Positions 52,834 through 61,071 of a DNA stretch of 64,000 bases are shown here, in pieces. The first letter of the stretch is position 1; every line of letters begins with the position of its first letter. Under the pieces are notes generated by a model, which saw only the letters and a program-made list of their open reading frames with translations, did no database searches and had not been told where the DNA came from. A program made the position numbers and the translations under genes. Source of the stretch: an uncultured Bacilli bacterium (GTDB taxonomy: Bacteria; Bacillota_I; Bacilli_A; RF39; UBA660); assembly GCA_934131695.1 (NCBI GenBank), contig CAKOZV010000003.1:50871-114870 (forward strand). The letters run 5' to 3'.

Positions 52834-53904
52834 ATGCATTTTTTAACAACTATAAGTAATACTTGTTCAGATGCTGTTCTAGCTAGAGGAATCACCATTA
52901 TCCATACTGGAATGACTTGGATTTGTATAATAGTACCAATTCTTTTAATTCTTTCTTTAGCTGTTTCTTTTTTATCAATGACAGTTAACCCTGATCAAAA
53001 AAACGGAATGAAAAAAATTTATAAAAAAGTCATTGCCGCTGTCATTATCTTTCTTATCCCCTCATTTTTAGATATAGTTATGAACTTACTTTATTATGTT
53101 CCATTTAATCAAAGTGAAATTTTTAACTTATCAACTTGTTATAAGGTTGCTACAGAAAGCAATAAAAAGATTGGAACAGGAGATTATCAGTCTGGACTCG
53201 GAACTGAATCAGGCAAAGGCCTAAGTGGAATGTATGGTGATTTGTCTGGTCTAAAAAATTATACTAAAAATGATGATACATCCACTAGTGAAAGCCTAGG
53301 TGATGGAGGAATACTAATTATAGCTGGTCACTCTTATTCACCATATTGTAGTCAAGGAGGGAATAATGAGTGTCGTGAGGAAAATTGGACTTATGTGGAA
53401 CCAACGGAAACTAGAACACTTGCAAAACTTCTAAAAAAAGAACTTGATGATATGAATTTGAAAGCATCTATTGCTAATGAGATGTTGGGTGGTACAGATA
53501 GTAAAATGAATAAATCAATGTATGTTGAATTACGTAATAATACTCAAGCTTTTAAAGATAATGAGGCTAAATTTAAAAAGTTTACTCATGTAATTGAAAT
53601 TCACTTTAATGCCGGTGGTGGACAAGGAACAGAACTTATGAGAGGCTCAGCTGGTATATCAAAAATAGATCAAGAACTAAAAAGTGCTATTGTAAAGTAT
53701 ACTGGCAAAGCAAGAGAAGATGAAGATATGGGACTACAAAATCAAAGATACTTTCAAAATTTAGGTATTCCAATGACTTATGTAGAAGTTGAGTTTTATG
53801 ATAACAATTCGGCTATGGCAAAGTATGAGTCTAATAAAGAAAAAATAGCACACGAACTAGCCTCAGTATTTAAGAAGAATTATGGTAGTAAAATATCAAG
53901 ATAG
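52834..53904 (+). CDS. TrbC/VirB2-like membrane module fused to an Amidase_3 domain
   Basis: ATG 52834 follows AAAGGTGATT. Residues 1-90 carry two membrane helices separated by NPDQKNGMKKIYKKVIAA, ending FLIPSFLDIVMNLL; this resembles small TrbC/VirB2-type pilin-like proteins. A conserved hinge GLGTESGKGLSGMYGDLSGLKNY follows. The C-terminal ~190 residues are an N-acetylmuramoyl-L-alanine amidase (Amidase_3): GHSYS with the first zinc His, an ETRTLAKLL helix and HVIEIHFNAG. The gene at 55351 has the same front end with a different hydrolase. Probably membrane-tethered and acts on peptidoglycan. Confidence 0.8.
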   Translation: MHFLTTISNTCSDAVLARGITIIHTGMTWICIIVPILLILSLAVSFLSMTVNPDQKNGMKKIYKKVIAAVIIFLIPSFLDIVMNLLYYVPFNQSEIFNLSTCYKVATESNKKIGTGDYQSGLGTESGKGLSGMYGDLSGLKNYTKNDDTSTSESLGDGGILIIAGHSYSPYCSQGGNNECREENWTYVEPTETRTLAKLLKKELDDMNLKASIANEMLGGTDSKMNKSMYVELRNNTQAFKDNEAKFKKFTHVIEIHFNAGGGQGTELMRGSAGISKIDQELKSAIVKYTGKAREDEDMGLQNQRYFQNLGIPMTYVEVEFYDNNSAMAKYESNKEKIAHELASVFKKNYGSKISR

Positions 53905-53912
53905 GAGAATAT

Positions 53913-54620
53913 ATGGAACTTGAAGAAAAAAAATTAAAAATAAGAAGATATATAATCATTGGCATAATTGTTGTTTTGATTCTTACTTTTATAATATCTT
54001 TGATAAAAACATTAAAAAAGGATAATGTTAAAACTTCAAATTTTATTAAACAATCGGCAAGTTATACAATACCAGGTACTAAAATATTCTCTTATTTACC
54101 AACTGTTACTATAGATGGAATTGATACTAAAGAAGTAAATGAAGAGATAAAAGAAGATTATGATGAGGTAGTATCTAATGGAAAATCATCTTTTAATTAT
54201 CAGTATAGTATTAATAGTAATTATTTTTCACTAGTAACTATAACATTGCTAGTAGATGAAGAGACTAACTATACCTATCCAGTATTTAAAACATATAATT
54301 TTTCTTTAAGTAGCAATAGATTGGTTGATGATGAAGAGTTACTTGCTACATTTAATAAAACAGATGATGATGTTTCCACAACTTTAGAAAATAAATTTAA
54401 GGAGTATTATCGAGGAGAACTTGACAAACATTACTTGGATAAAAATGAATGTGACTATGAATGTTTTTTAGAACGAAGAAAAGTTAATTCTTATGATGAT
54501 GATAATTATTTATATGTGGAAAATAATACGTTAAAATTCTTTCATGGATTTATGATTTTTTCAAACATTGGTGAGGAAGAGTTTTATAAAAATGAAAACT
54601 TTTTATATACGATAAAGTAG
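53913..54620 (+). CDS. membrane-anchored DUF3298/RsiV-like protein, copy 1
   Basis: The 235-residue protein has one membrane helix near the N-terminus and an extracytoplasmic alpha/beta domain with a Cys pair (NECDYECFLERR). It resembles DUF3298/RsiV-type domains (TYPVFKTYNFSLSSNRLVDDEELL). It starts eight bases after the amidase gene. The gene at 56263 is its paralogue in the same relative place, so the pair hydrolase plus this protein forms a repeated module. Confidence 0.7.
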   Translation: MELEEKKLKIRRYIIIGIIVVLILTFIISLIKTLKKDNVKTSNFIKQSASYTIPGTKIFSYLPTVTIDGIDTKEVNEEIKEDYDEVVSNGKSSFNYQYSINSNYFSLVTITLLVDEETNYTYPVFKTYNFSLSSNRLVDDEELLATFNKTDDDVSTTLENKFKEYYRGELDKHYLDKNECDYECFLERRKVNSYDDDNYLYVENNTLKFFHGFMIFSNIGEEEFYKNENFLYTIK

Positions 54621-54628
54621 GTGATAAA

Positions 54629-55354
54629 ATGGTAGCATTAATAACAGGTAGTACCGGTGGACTTGGAAAGGCAATAGCCATTTCTTTAGCAGATAGTGGA
54701 TTTGATATTATTCTTCACTATCATAATGACGAAGTAGGGGTACTTAACTTGGCTGCAGATATTAGAAATAAATATAAAAGAAATGTTAGAATGTATAAAG
54801 CTGATTTAACTAATGAAGATGAAATAGATAAGATGGTAAAAGGTATAAAGGAGAACTATTTTTCTTTAGATGTGCTAGTAAACAATGCTGCTATTTCAAA
54901 AGATACAGATTTATCATTAAAAGAAAAAGCAGACTTTTTAGAAGTTTTAGATGTTAATCTAGTAGCTCCATTTTTATTGGCTAAGAAGTTATCTTCCTTG
55001 CTAATAGAGGCTAATGGGACAATAATAAATATCTCATCAAATAATGCTTTAGGAGAGAATTATCCAGAAAGTATTGACTATGATGCAGCTAAAACAGGTC
55101 TTATTTCTCTAACCAATAACCTAGCTAAGTACTTTGCCCCCTCTGTTAGAGTAAATTGTGTTTGCCCTGGTTGGATTAATACTAAAATGAGTGAAAACCT
55201 TGATAATGATTTTGAACAAAAAGAAAAAGACAAAATACTTTTAAATAGATTTGCAGCACCACAGGAAATAGCTTTTGTAGTATCTTTTCTAGCAAGCCCT
55301 AAGGCAAGTTATATAAATAATGCAATTATTAGAGTGGATGGAGGGATAAAATGA
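54629..55354 (+). CDS. short-chain dehydrogenase/reductase (FabG-like)
   Basis: The 241-residue NAD(P)-dependent enzyme has the cofactor motif TGSTGGLGKAIA, NNAAIS, catalytic Ser in IINISSNN and the YDAAK pair. The CPGWINTKM block is also present. It lies between the two hydrolase modules and overlaps the second by ATGA. FabG of fatty acid synthesis is possible, but no other fab gene is nearby. Confidence 0.87.
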   Translation: MVALITGSTGGLGKAIAISLADSGFDIILHYHNDEVGVLNLAADIRNKYKRNVRMYKADLTNEDEIDKMVKGIKENYFSLDVLVNNAAISKDTDLSLKEKADFLEVLDVNLVAPFLLAKKLSSLLIEANGTIINISSNNALGENYPESIDYDAAKTGLISLTNNLAKYFAPSVRVNCVCPGWINTKMSENLDNDFEQKEKDKILLNRFAAPQEIAFVVSFLASPKASYINNAIIRVDGGIK

Positions 55355-56244
55355 TAAAATTTTTAGTTGATCTTAATTCTGCTTGCTCCGACTATGCTAT
55401 AGCTAGTAGTTTAAATCTTTTTTATAAAATATTTAAAATGGTTTGCGTAATAACACCAATAATTTTAATTGTTTTTGCAAGTATTGATATGGGCAAATTA
55501 ATGATTAATCCTGATGATAAAAAAAGTGGTGGAGTAGCAAGAATTGCTAAAAAGATAATGGCTGCTATAATTATTTTTATTGTTCCTAGTTTCTTAGATA
55601 TCGTAATTCATTTCAATACTTTATCAGACACAACAAAATCTAATTTTAGTGTTTTAAGTTGTTTTACAAATGCAGAAACATCGGCTAAAGCAATTGGTAC
55701 TGCTATTTATAAAGAAGGGGCTGGAACGGAAAAAGGAACTGGTATAAGTGGAATGTTTGGTGATTTGTCAGGCCTTAAAAACTATCAAGGTAGCAGTGGA
55801 GTAACTGGGGAAGGCGCTCAAAGACTAATAAGCGTTGCTAGAAATGAAATTGGAAACAATGAAGCTGATGGTAGTTACATGAAATATGAAACGTATATGG
55901 GATTTAATGGTTCTGACCCGTGGTGTGCTATGTTCGTGTCATGGTGTGCCAATGAAGCTGGTTTTATTGAATCAGAAACAATACCAAAATATTCTCTTTG
56001 TAGTAATGGAGTTTCTTGGTTCAAAAGTAAAAATCAATTTCATGTAGAAGGATCTGGTTATACTCCCCAACCAGGTGACATAGTTTTCTTTGGACCAGGT
56101 GGAGGCTCACATACAGGAATTGTAGTAAGCGCCGATGCTAATAATGTTTATACGATAGAAGGTAATACTAGTGATACAGTAGCTGAACGAACAAGACCTA
56201 GAGCTACCGGTTTTGTTTATGGTTATGGAACACCAGCTTATTAG
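55351..56244 (+). CDS. TrbC/VirB2-like membrane module fused to a CHAP domain
   Basis: The 297-residue protein repeats the front end of the 52834 product: two membrane helices around NPDDKKSGGVARIAKKIMAA, then GTEKGTGISGMFGDLSGLKNY. The C-terminal part is a CHAP amidase/endopeptidase, with the catalytic Cys in DPWCAMFVSWCANEAG and His in GGGSHTGIVVS. It overlaps the SDR gene by ATGA. Probably membrane-tethered and acts on peptidoglycan cross-links. Confidence 0.82.
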   Translation: MIKFLVDLNSACSDYAIASSLNLFYKIFKMVCVITPIILIVFASIDMGKLMINPDDKKSGGVARIAKKIMAAIIIFIVPSFLDIVIHFNTLSDTTKSNFSVLSCFTNAETSAKAIGTAIYKEGAGTEKGTGISGMFGDLSGLKNYQGSSGVTGEGAQRLISVARNEIGNNEADGSYMKYETYMGFNGSDPWCAMFVSWCANEAGFIESETIPKYSLCSNGVSWFKSKNQFHVEGSGYTPQPGDIVFFGPGGGSHTGIVVSADANNVYTIEGNTSDTVAERTRPRATGFVYGYGTPAY

Positions 56245-56262
56245 TAAGAAAGGAATAAAAAG

Positions 56263-56988
56263 ATGTTTGGACAAATTGAATTTAGTGAAGAAGAAAAAAT
56301 TGAATTAAAAAGAATGTTATTAATTATTGGTGGATTAATAATTTTTGCTATAATTATTTCTTTGTATACAAATACCTTTAAAAGTGATCCTGTAAAGAAA
56401 ATTAAAAGCGATAAAGGTAAGACACTAATTTATACTGTTAAAGAAAGAACGGTAGATGGAAAGAAAAGCGAAGTACCCTATATTAATATAAAGGGTAAAA
56501 ATATAACAAAACTTAATAAAGATATAGAAAAGTTTGTAGATAAGTATTACGCTGAACCAACAAGTATTATCTCTTATACCTATGATGTTAGTGATAAAAT
56601 ATTATCTCTTGTTGTAAAAGTAGCTTATTTTGATAAGGTGTATTTTCCTGACTTTAGAACGTATAATATTAATCTTTCTGATTTATCAGTTTTATCAGAT
56701 GAGGATTTACTTAATAAATTTAATTTGACGAAAGAAGATGTATCTAATAAAATAGAAGATAAATTTACTTATTTTTATAATGATGCCTTAAGTCAGGGGT
56801 ATTATAGTGGTGAATGTGATTATGACTGTTTTCTATATTTTAGAGGAGATAAAGACTATTTAGATGATATCCATTACTATATAAAAGATAATAAACTTTA
56901 TGTTTATAAAGCTTTTAATATTTATAGTATATATAATGAGGAAAACTATTTTACAGATGATGATTTTTTGATTGAAGTGAGTGATTAA
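56263..56988 (+). CDS. membrane-anchored DUF3298/RsiV-like protein, copy 2
   Basis: The 241-residue paralogue of the 53913 product has one N-terminal membrane helix and the same extracytoplasmic pattern. The Cys pair (GECDYDCFLYFR) and the FPDFRTYNINLSDLSVLSDEDLL block match. It follows the CHAP-domain gene by 18 bases. Together with its partner it mirrors the amidase/DUF3298 pair upstream. Confidence 0.7.
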   Translation: MFGQIEFSEEEKIELKRMLLIIGGLIIFAIIISLYTNTFKSDPVKKIKSDKGKTLIYTVKERTVDGKKSEVPYINIKGKNITKLNKDIEKFVDKYYAEPTSIISYTYDVSDKILSLVVKVAYFDKVYFPDFRTYNINLSDLSVLSDEDLLNKFNLTKEDVSNKIEDKFTYFYNDALSQGYYSGECDYDCFLYFRGDKDYLDDIHYYIKDNKLYVYKAFNIYSIYNEENYFTDDDFLIEVSD

Positions 56989-56989
56989 T

Positions 56990-58198
56990 ATGAATTTAGA
57001 ATTAATAGAAGAAAAGCTAAAAGATGAGTTTAAAAAGATAGAGAAACAGGAAGAAGTAAATAGTCTTAGAATACTAAACGCTTTTAGAGAAGAAAAAGTA
57101 AGTGAGACTGATTTTAATTCTACTACTGGTTATGGTTATAACGATGAAGGAAGAGATAAATTAGAAAGAGTATTTAGTAGGGTACTTGGCAGTGAAGATG
57201 CTCTTGTTAGAAGTCAATTTATCTCAGGAAGTCATGCTCTAACAGTTACCCTGTTTGCTCTTTTAAGACCAGGTGACACTTTACTAAGTATCTCTTCTAA
57301 ACCATATGATACTTTAGATGAAGTAATTGGTATTAGAGAGAATAAGTCTAGTTTAAAGAGTTTTAATATTAATTATAAACAAATTGATTTAATAGATAAT
57401 GATTTTGATTATGAAAAGATAAAAGAAGTTATTACTAGTGAAAGGATAAAAGTTATTGAAATACAAAGATCTAAAGGATATTCTACTAGAGCTAGTTTAA
57501 ATATAGAAAAGATTAGTAAAGTAATTAAATTTATAAAAGATATTAATAAAGATATAATTATTATGGTAGATAATTGTTACTGTGAATTAGTAGAAGATAA
57601 AACTCCATGTGGAGTAGGAGCTGATGTTATGGTTGGTTCTCTAATCAAAAACTTAGGGGGTGCCATTGCTCCAAATGGGGCTTATGTAGCAGGACGTCAT
57701 AACTTAATCGAGCTAGTAGCAGAACGTCTTACTTTACCAGGAGAAGGAAGAGAAGTAGGTCCATCACTTGGTATTAATAGAAGTCTTTATCAAGGATTGT
57801 TTTTAGCCCCTTCTGTAGTGGCTGCTTCCTTAAAAACAGCTGTTTTAACGGCTTACCTTGCTGAAAAGATGGGGTATAAAGTAGAACCTAGGTATAATTC
57901 TTTAAGAACGGATATTGTTCAAAGTATCATCTTTGAAAATAAAGACGATTTAATTAAATATTGTCAAGGAATTCAAAAGTATTCTCCAGTAGATTCTTTT
58001 TCTACTTGTTATCCAGCTCCTATGCCTGGTTATGATGATGAAGTTATTATGGCAAGTGGAAGTTTTACTAATGGATCATCTATCGAACTATCATGTGATG
58101 GACCAGTGAGATTTCCATATATTGCTTATCAGCAGGGATCTATTAGTTATCAATATGGTAAAATAGCAGTCTATAATGCTTTTAAAGAGTTAAAGTGA
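56990..58198 (+). CDS. methionine gamma-lyase family PLP protein (YnbB-like)
   Basis: ATG 56990 lies two bases after the previous stop. The 402-residue fold-type-I PLP protein has the family's FREEKVSETDFNSTTGYGYNDEGRDKLE, and the PLP lysine in VGSLIKNLGGAIAPNG. It is often labelled aluminium-resistance protein; the Bacillus homologue YnbB has no proven function. It ends the operon, followed by a terminator. Confidence 0.88.
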   Translation: MNLELIEEKLKDEFKKIEKQEEVNSLRILNAFREEKVSETDFNSTTGYGYNDEGRDKLERVFSRVLGSEDALVRSQFISGSHALTVTLFALLRPGDTLLSISSKPYDTLDEVIGIRENKSSLKSFNINYKQIDLIDNDFDYEKIKEVITSERIKVIEIQRSKGYSTRASLNIEKISKVIKFIKDINKDIIIMVDNCYCELVEDKTPCGVGADVMVGSLIKNLGGAIAPNGAYVAGRHNLIELVAERLTLPGEGREVGPSLGINRSLYQGLFLAPSVVAASLKTAVLTAYLAEKMGYKVEPRYNSLRTDIVQSIIFENKDDLIKYCQGIQKYSPVDSFSTCYPAPMPGYDDEVIMASGSFTNGSSIELSCDGPVRFPYIAYQQGSISYQYGKIAVYNAFKELK

Positions 58199-58215
58199 GT
58201 TAATCACTTTTTTTG
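58192..58215 (+). terminator. intrinsic terminator
   Basis: AAAGTGA (58192-58198) pairs with TCACTTT (58204-58210), followed by a T run. It includes the stop codon of the preceding gene. Confidence 0.85.
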
Positions 58216-58236
58216 TTCTACTAAGATTATTATTTA

Positions 58237-58244
58237 CATAGAAT
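58237..58244 (+). promoter_or_regulatory. candidate sigma-E -10 element of spoIIIAH
   Basis: CATAGAAT resembles the mother-cell sigma-E -10 (CATA-n-A-n-T) and lies 25 bases before the spoIIIAH start, with an A/T-rich ATTATT about 14 bases upstream. The RBS is AAGGGAGG. Confidence 0.4.
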
Positions 58245-58269
58245 GTAGTAAATTAAGGGAGGATATTTA

Positions 58270-58770
58270 ATGATAAAGAAACAGAATTTATGGTTTTTAA
58301 CACTCTTTAGTTTAATACTAGTGCTTAGTGTTTACTATATTACAATGCCAAATGATCTCTTGGTTGCTAAGAATGCTACAAATAAAAAAGAAACAGTCAA
58401 GAAAGATACTACTACAGTAAAAGAAAGTGATAATTTAACGGCACTTAGAGTTAGTAAAGAAGAAGAAAGAGAAGAAGAAAAAAGTGATTTAAAAAAGACA
58501 ATGACTAAAGAAGATGCTACTACTGAAGAAAAGAATAATGCCTATGAGCAGTTAAAATACTTAAATGAAGTAGAAGGACAAGAAGAAAAACTAGAAAAGA
58601 AGGTAAAAGAAAAATATAATCTATCTTGTTTTATAAAAATAGATAACAGTGAAATAAAAGTAGTTGCTGTTTCTAAAAAACATGATACCACTCTTGCTAA
58701 TAATATTATGCGTCTAGTACAAGAAGAATTTAAACAAAAGAAAAATATAACTGTTAAATTTGAAAAATAG
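58270..58770 (+). CDS. spoIIIAH: SpoIIIAH-like stage III sporulation protein
   Basis: The 166-residue protein has one N-terminal membrane helix (KKQNLWFLTLFSLILVLSVYYITMP), a charged linker and a C-terminal ring-forming domain (KKVKEKYNLSCFIKIDNSEIKVVAV). In Bacillus SpoIIIAH in the mother-cell membrane pairs with forespore SpoIIQ to form the engulfment channel. Here it stands alone, without the other spoIIIA genes. The family call is good; the last residues fit the EscJ-like fold. Confidence 0.85.
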   Translation: MIKKQNLWFLTLFSLILVLSVYYITMPNDLLVAKNATNKKETVKKDTTTVKESDNLTALRVSKEEEREEEKSDLKKTMTKEDATTEEKNNAYEQLKYLNEVEGQEEKLEKKVKEKYNLSCFIKIDNSEIKVVAVSKKHDTTLANNIMRLVQEEFKQKKNITVKFEK

Positions 58771-58773
58771 TCT

Positions 58774-58805
58774 AGGATTTTACCCACAACAAAAATCCTT
58801 TTTTT
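58774..58805 (+). terminator. intrinsic terminator of spoIIIAH
   Basis: AGGATTTT (58774-58781) pairs with AAAATCCT (58792-58799), followed by T7. Confidence 0.85.
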
Positions 58806-58814
58806 CATATGATA
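58806..58814 (+). promoter_or_regulatory. candidate sigma-K -10 element of gerE
   Basis: CATATGATA fits the late mother-cell sigma-K -10 form CATANNNTA exactly, with an AC dinucleotide 15 bases upstream. In Bacillus gerE is sigma-K controlled. Confidence 0.45.
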
Positions 58815-58858
58815 CTATGAAATAGTGTAATGACTTATGGGAAAGGGGAGACATTTAA

Positions 58859-59065
58859 ATGCATCAAAAGATACTAACTGCTAGAGAAAAGACTGTTTTT
58901 GAACTATTAATTACTGGTAAGACTACAAAAGAGATTGCTACTATCCTAAAAATAAGTGAGAAGACAGTTAGAAATCATATATCTAATGTAATGCAAAAAC
59001 TAGGAGTAAAAGGAAGAAGTAGTGCCGTAGTAGAACTATTAAAATTAAAAGAAATACATTTGTAA
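58859..59065 (+). CDS. gerE: spore germination/coat transcription factor GerE
   Basis: The 68-residue LuxR-type helix-turn-helix protein is all DNA-binding domain, as in Bacillus GerE. The segment KTTKEIATILKISEKTVRNHIS followed by NVMQKLGVKGRSSAVVELL is very close to GerE. GerE acts late in the mother cell on coat genes together with sigma-K. A CATANNNTA box lies upstream and a GGAAAGGGGAG ribosome binding site precedes the ATG. It is a single-gene unit with its own terminator. Confidence 0.92.
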   Translation: MHQKILTAREKTVFELLITGKTTKEIATILKISEKTVRNHISNVMQKLGVKGRSSAVVELLKLKEIHL

Positions 59066-59088
59066 AGTACTAGATAAAGTACTTTTTT
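59064..59088 (+). terminator. intrinsic terminator of gerE
   Basis: AAAGTACT (59064-59071) pairs with AGTACTTT (59078-59085), followed by T residues. Confidence 0.85.
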
Positions 59089-59113
59089 CATAATATATAT
59101 TAGGTGAATTATT

Positions 59114-60061
59114 ATGTTACGGAAAAAAGCAATAAGAAAAGCCTTTATTACTACTATGAGTCTTTTTATTATTATGACTATTTATACTATTCCTATTGAA
59201 GATAAACTAAATAGTAAGGACGTATCCTTAGAAATAGAATATGTAACCTCACTTGGAAATCATTCTATCTATCTTCTTGATAAAAATAATTACTTAGTAA
59301 AGATGAAAGTACTTTTAGATAGTAATAACTTAAAAGATAATATAAAAACAATTATCACTTATCTAACTGAATCTAACTCACTAAAATATACTGATTCACT
59401 AAAACCAGTAATACCAGTTAATACTAAACTTAAAAATATAACTATTAGTGATAAACAAGTGACTCTTAACTTTTCTAAAGATATTTTAAAAGTTAGTAGT
59501 AAACTAGAAAAGAAAATGATAGAGTCTATTGTTTATAGTTTAACAGAGTTAGATGATATTGATGAAGTTATAATTAAAGTAGAAGATAAGACTTTAGATG
59601 AGTATCCTAACTGTAAAGAGAAAATCAATTATCCTTTAAAAAGAGACTTTGGAATAAATAAAAGTTATCAATTTACCAAAACAAATAATATAAATAAAAC
59701 AGTAGTATATTATTTAGAAGAAGTTAATGATAACTCTTACTATGTACCAGTTACATCATATACAAATGATTCAAGAGATAAAGTAGATATAATTATAGAA
59801 GAATTAACAACAGGTTATATTTATGAACCTAATTTAATGAGTATAGTAAGAGAAGACTTAACACTGCTTGACAAGAGTATAAATGATCAAGTAATGATTC
59901 TAAACTTTAATGATGCTTTATTTGATTCTAGTGGTAAAGTTAAAGAAGAGGTACTTTATACGATCGGTTATTCTGTATTTGACAATTATGATGTAAATGT
60001 TATTTCCTATAGAGTTAATGACAAGGAAGTTGTTAATTTGCAAAAGAAAAAAATGCCTTAG
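59114..60061 (+). CDS. gerM: GerM-like protein with two GerMN domains
   Basis: The 315-residue protein has an N-terminal membrane helix and two GerMN-type domains. The first runs to about residue 165 (LKNITISDKQVTLNFSKDI, LTELDDIDEVIIKVED). The second is at ~190-310 (VIIEELTTG-like DIIIEELTTG, LNFNDALFDSSG, VLYTIGYSVFDN). In Bacillus GerM acts in engulfment-channel assembly and germination. It lies with spoIIIAH and gerE. RBS AGGTGAA. Confidence 0.85.
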   Translation: MLRKKAIRKAFITTMSLFIIMTIYTIPIEDKLNSKDVSLEIEYVTSLGNHSIYLLDKNNYLVKMKVLLDSNNLKDNIKTIITYLTESNSLKYTDSLKPVIPVNTKLKNITISDKQVTLNFSKDILKVSSKLEKKMIESIVYSLTELDDIDEVIIKVEDKTLDEYPNCKEKINYPLKRDFGINKSYQFTKTNNINKTVVYYLEEVNDNSYYVPVTSYTNDSRDKVDIIIEELTTGYIYEPNLMSIVREDLTLLDKSINDQVMILNFNDALFDSSGKVKEEVLYTIGYSVFDNYDVNVISYRVNDKEVVNLQKKKMP

Positions 60062-60067
60062 TAATTA

Positions 60068-60097
60068 TTGCTATTTTCTAAAGAGCTATGTTATACT
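60068..60097 (+). promoter_or_regulatory. sigma-A promoter of the SipW-type gene
   Basis: TTGCTA (60068-60073), an 18-base spacer and TATACT (60092-60097). Confidence 0.55.
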
Positions 60098-60121
60098 TAC
60101 AATGTAAGGTGGTTAATATAT

Positions 60122-60670
60122 ATGGAGAATTTAAAAAATAATAGCAAAGTATTAGTAGTCATATTATTAGCATTAATTATTGTTATAATAGCATTAACAT
60201 TTTCTAGTTTTTTATTTCAAGGACCTGGAAATAAGGAAAATAAAATCACTTTAGGTAAACTAGAATTGACGTTAACAGAAGGGAATGCCATAGCACTTAA
60301 CAACACTTATCCAATGCTTGATGAAGAAGGATTAAAACTATCTGGTTATACATTTACATTAAAGAACACAGGGGTAACTGATGCCAATTATAGTATATAT
60401 TTAGATAATGCCGATATTGATACAGGTGATACAAAATTAGATGATAAATTTGTTAAATATAGTTTAACTAAAGATAGTGTGGTAGGAGATGCTAACTCTT
60501 TACTAACTTTAGGAGATAATGGAGAAAGGGTATTAGATACAGGAACTCTTGCTAAAGACTCTACTATAAGTTATAACTTAAAATTATGGGTTACTTCTGA
60601 TATTGATGCCGATATTGGTGGTCAAGTTTGGAAGGGAAAACTAAGAATAACAGGAGAACAAGTTCATTAA
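60122..60670 (+). CDS. SipW-type signal TasA/camelysin-like protein
   Basis: ATG 60122 follows AAGGTGG; the upstream open stretch covers the promoter. The 182-residue protein is only a signal segment (ALIIVIIALTFSSFLFQGPG) plus one TasA/camelysin-like beta domain (KLELTLTEGNAIALNNTYPMLDE). It is therefore the minimal form of the N-terminal domain seen in the larger surface proteins of this window. Possibly a biofilm-fibre-type subunit; inference. A strong terminator follows. Confidence 0.8.
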   Translation: MENLKNNSKVLVVILLALIIVIIALTFSSFLFQGPGNKENKITLGKLELTLTEGNAIALNNTYPMLDEEGLKLSGYTFTLKNTGVTDANYSIYLDNADIDTGDTKLDDKFVKYSLTKDSVVGDANSLLTLGDNGERVLDTGTLAKDSTISYNLKLWVTSDIDADIGGQVWKGKLRITGEQVH

Positions 60671-60685
60671 AACTTGTTTTTTTTA
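60657..60685 (+). terminator. intrinsic terminator
   Basis: AACAAGTT (60657-60664) pairs with AACTTGTT (60671-60678), followed by a run of T; overlaps the end of the preceding gene. Confidence 0.85.
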
Positions 60686-60741
60686 GACTAATTGCCTTTT
60701 TCATAATGAAAAAGTTACATATCATATATTAGGTGATACGT

Positions 60742-61026
60742 ATGAATGAAATATCAATTAAAAATCTTGCTAGTCTAGATGGACTTAATCTAATCGATAT
60801 AAGAGCTAACTATTTATATGTAAGAGGATCCCTTCCTTTTGCTGTTAATATACCATATCAGTCATTAAAAAGTTATCCTAATAACTATCTAAAAAGAAAT
60901 GAAGAGTATTATTTATTTTGTGAAAGTGGGATAGAAAGTAAGAAACTCTCTAACTATTTAAATGCTTTAGGATTTAATACCTATAGTATAAAAGAAGGGT
61001 ACTTGGAAATCAAAAATAATAATTGA
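60742..61026 (+). CDS. rhodanese-like domain protein
   Basis: The ATG at 60742 follows AGGTGATA. The 94 residues form one rhodanese domain: LNLIDIRANYLYVRGSLPFAVNIP, then the active-site Cys in YLFCESGIESKKLSNYL and the C-terminal GYLEI. Members transfer sulfane sulfur or serve as Cys-based domains. Partner unknown. Confidence 0.88.
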   Translation: MNEISIKNLASLDGLNLIDIRANYLYVRGSLPFAVNIPYQSLKSYPNNYLKRNEEYYLFCESGIESKKLSNYLNALGFNTYSIKEGYLEIKNNN

Positions 61027-61071
61027 CCAAAAGTATGTTTGTAATATATAATCTATTTAGGGTGAAGAAAA

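Noticed and set aside
54629..55354. SDR gene as part of a fatty acid synthesis operon
   Set aside because: No acpP, fabD, fabF or fabH lies nearby; neighbours are envelope genes, so the pathway is left open.
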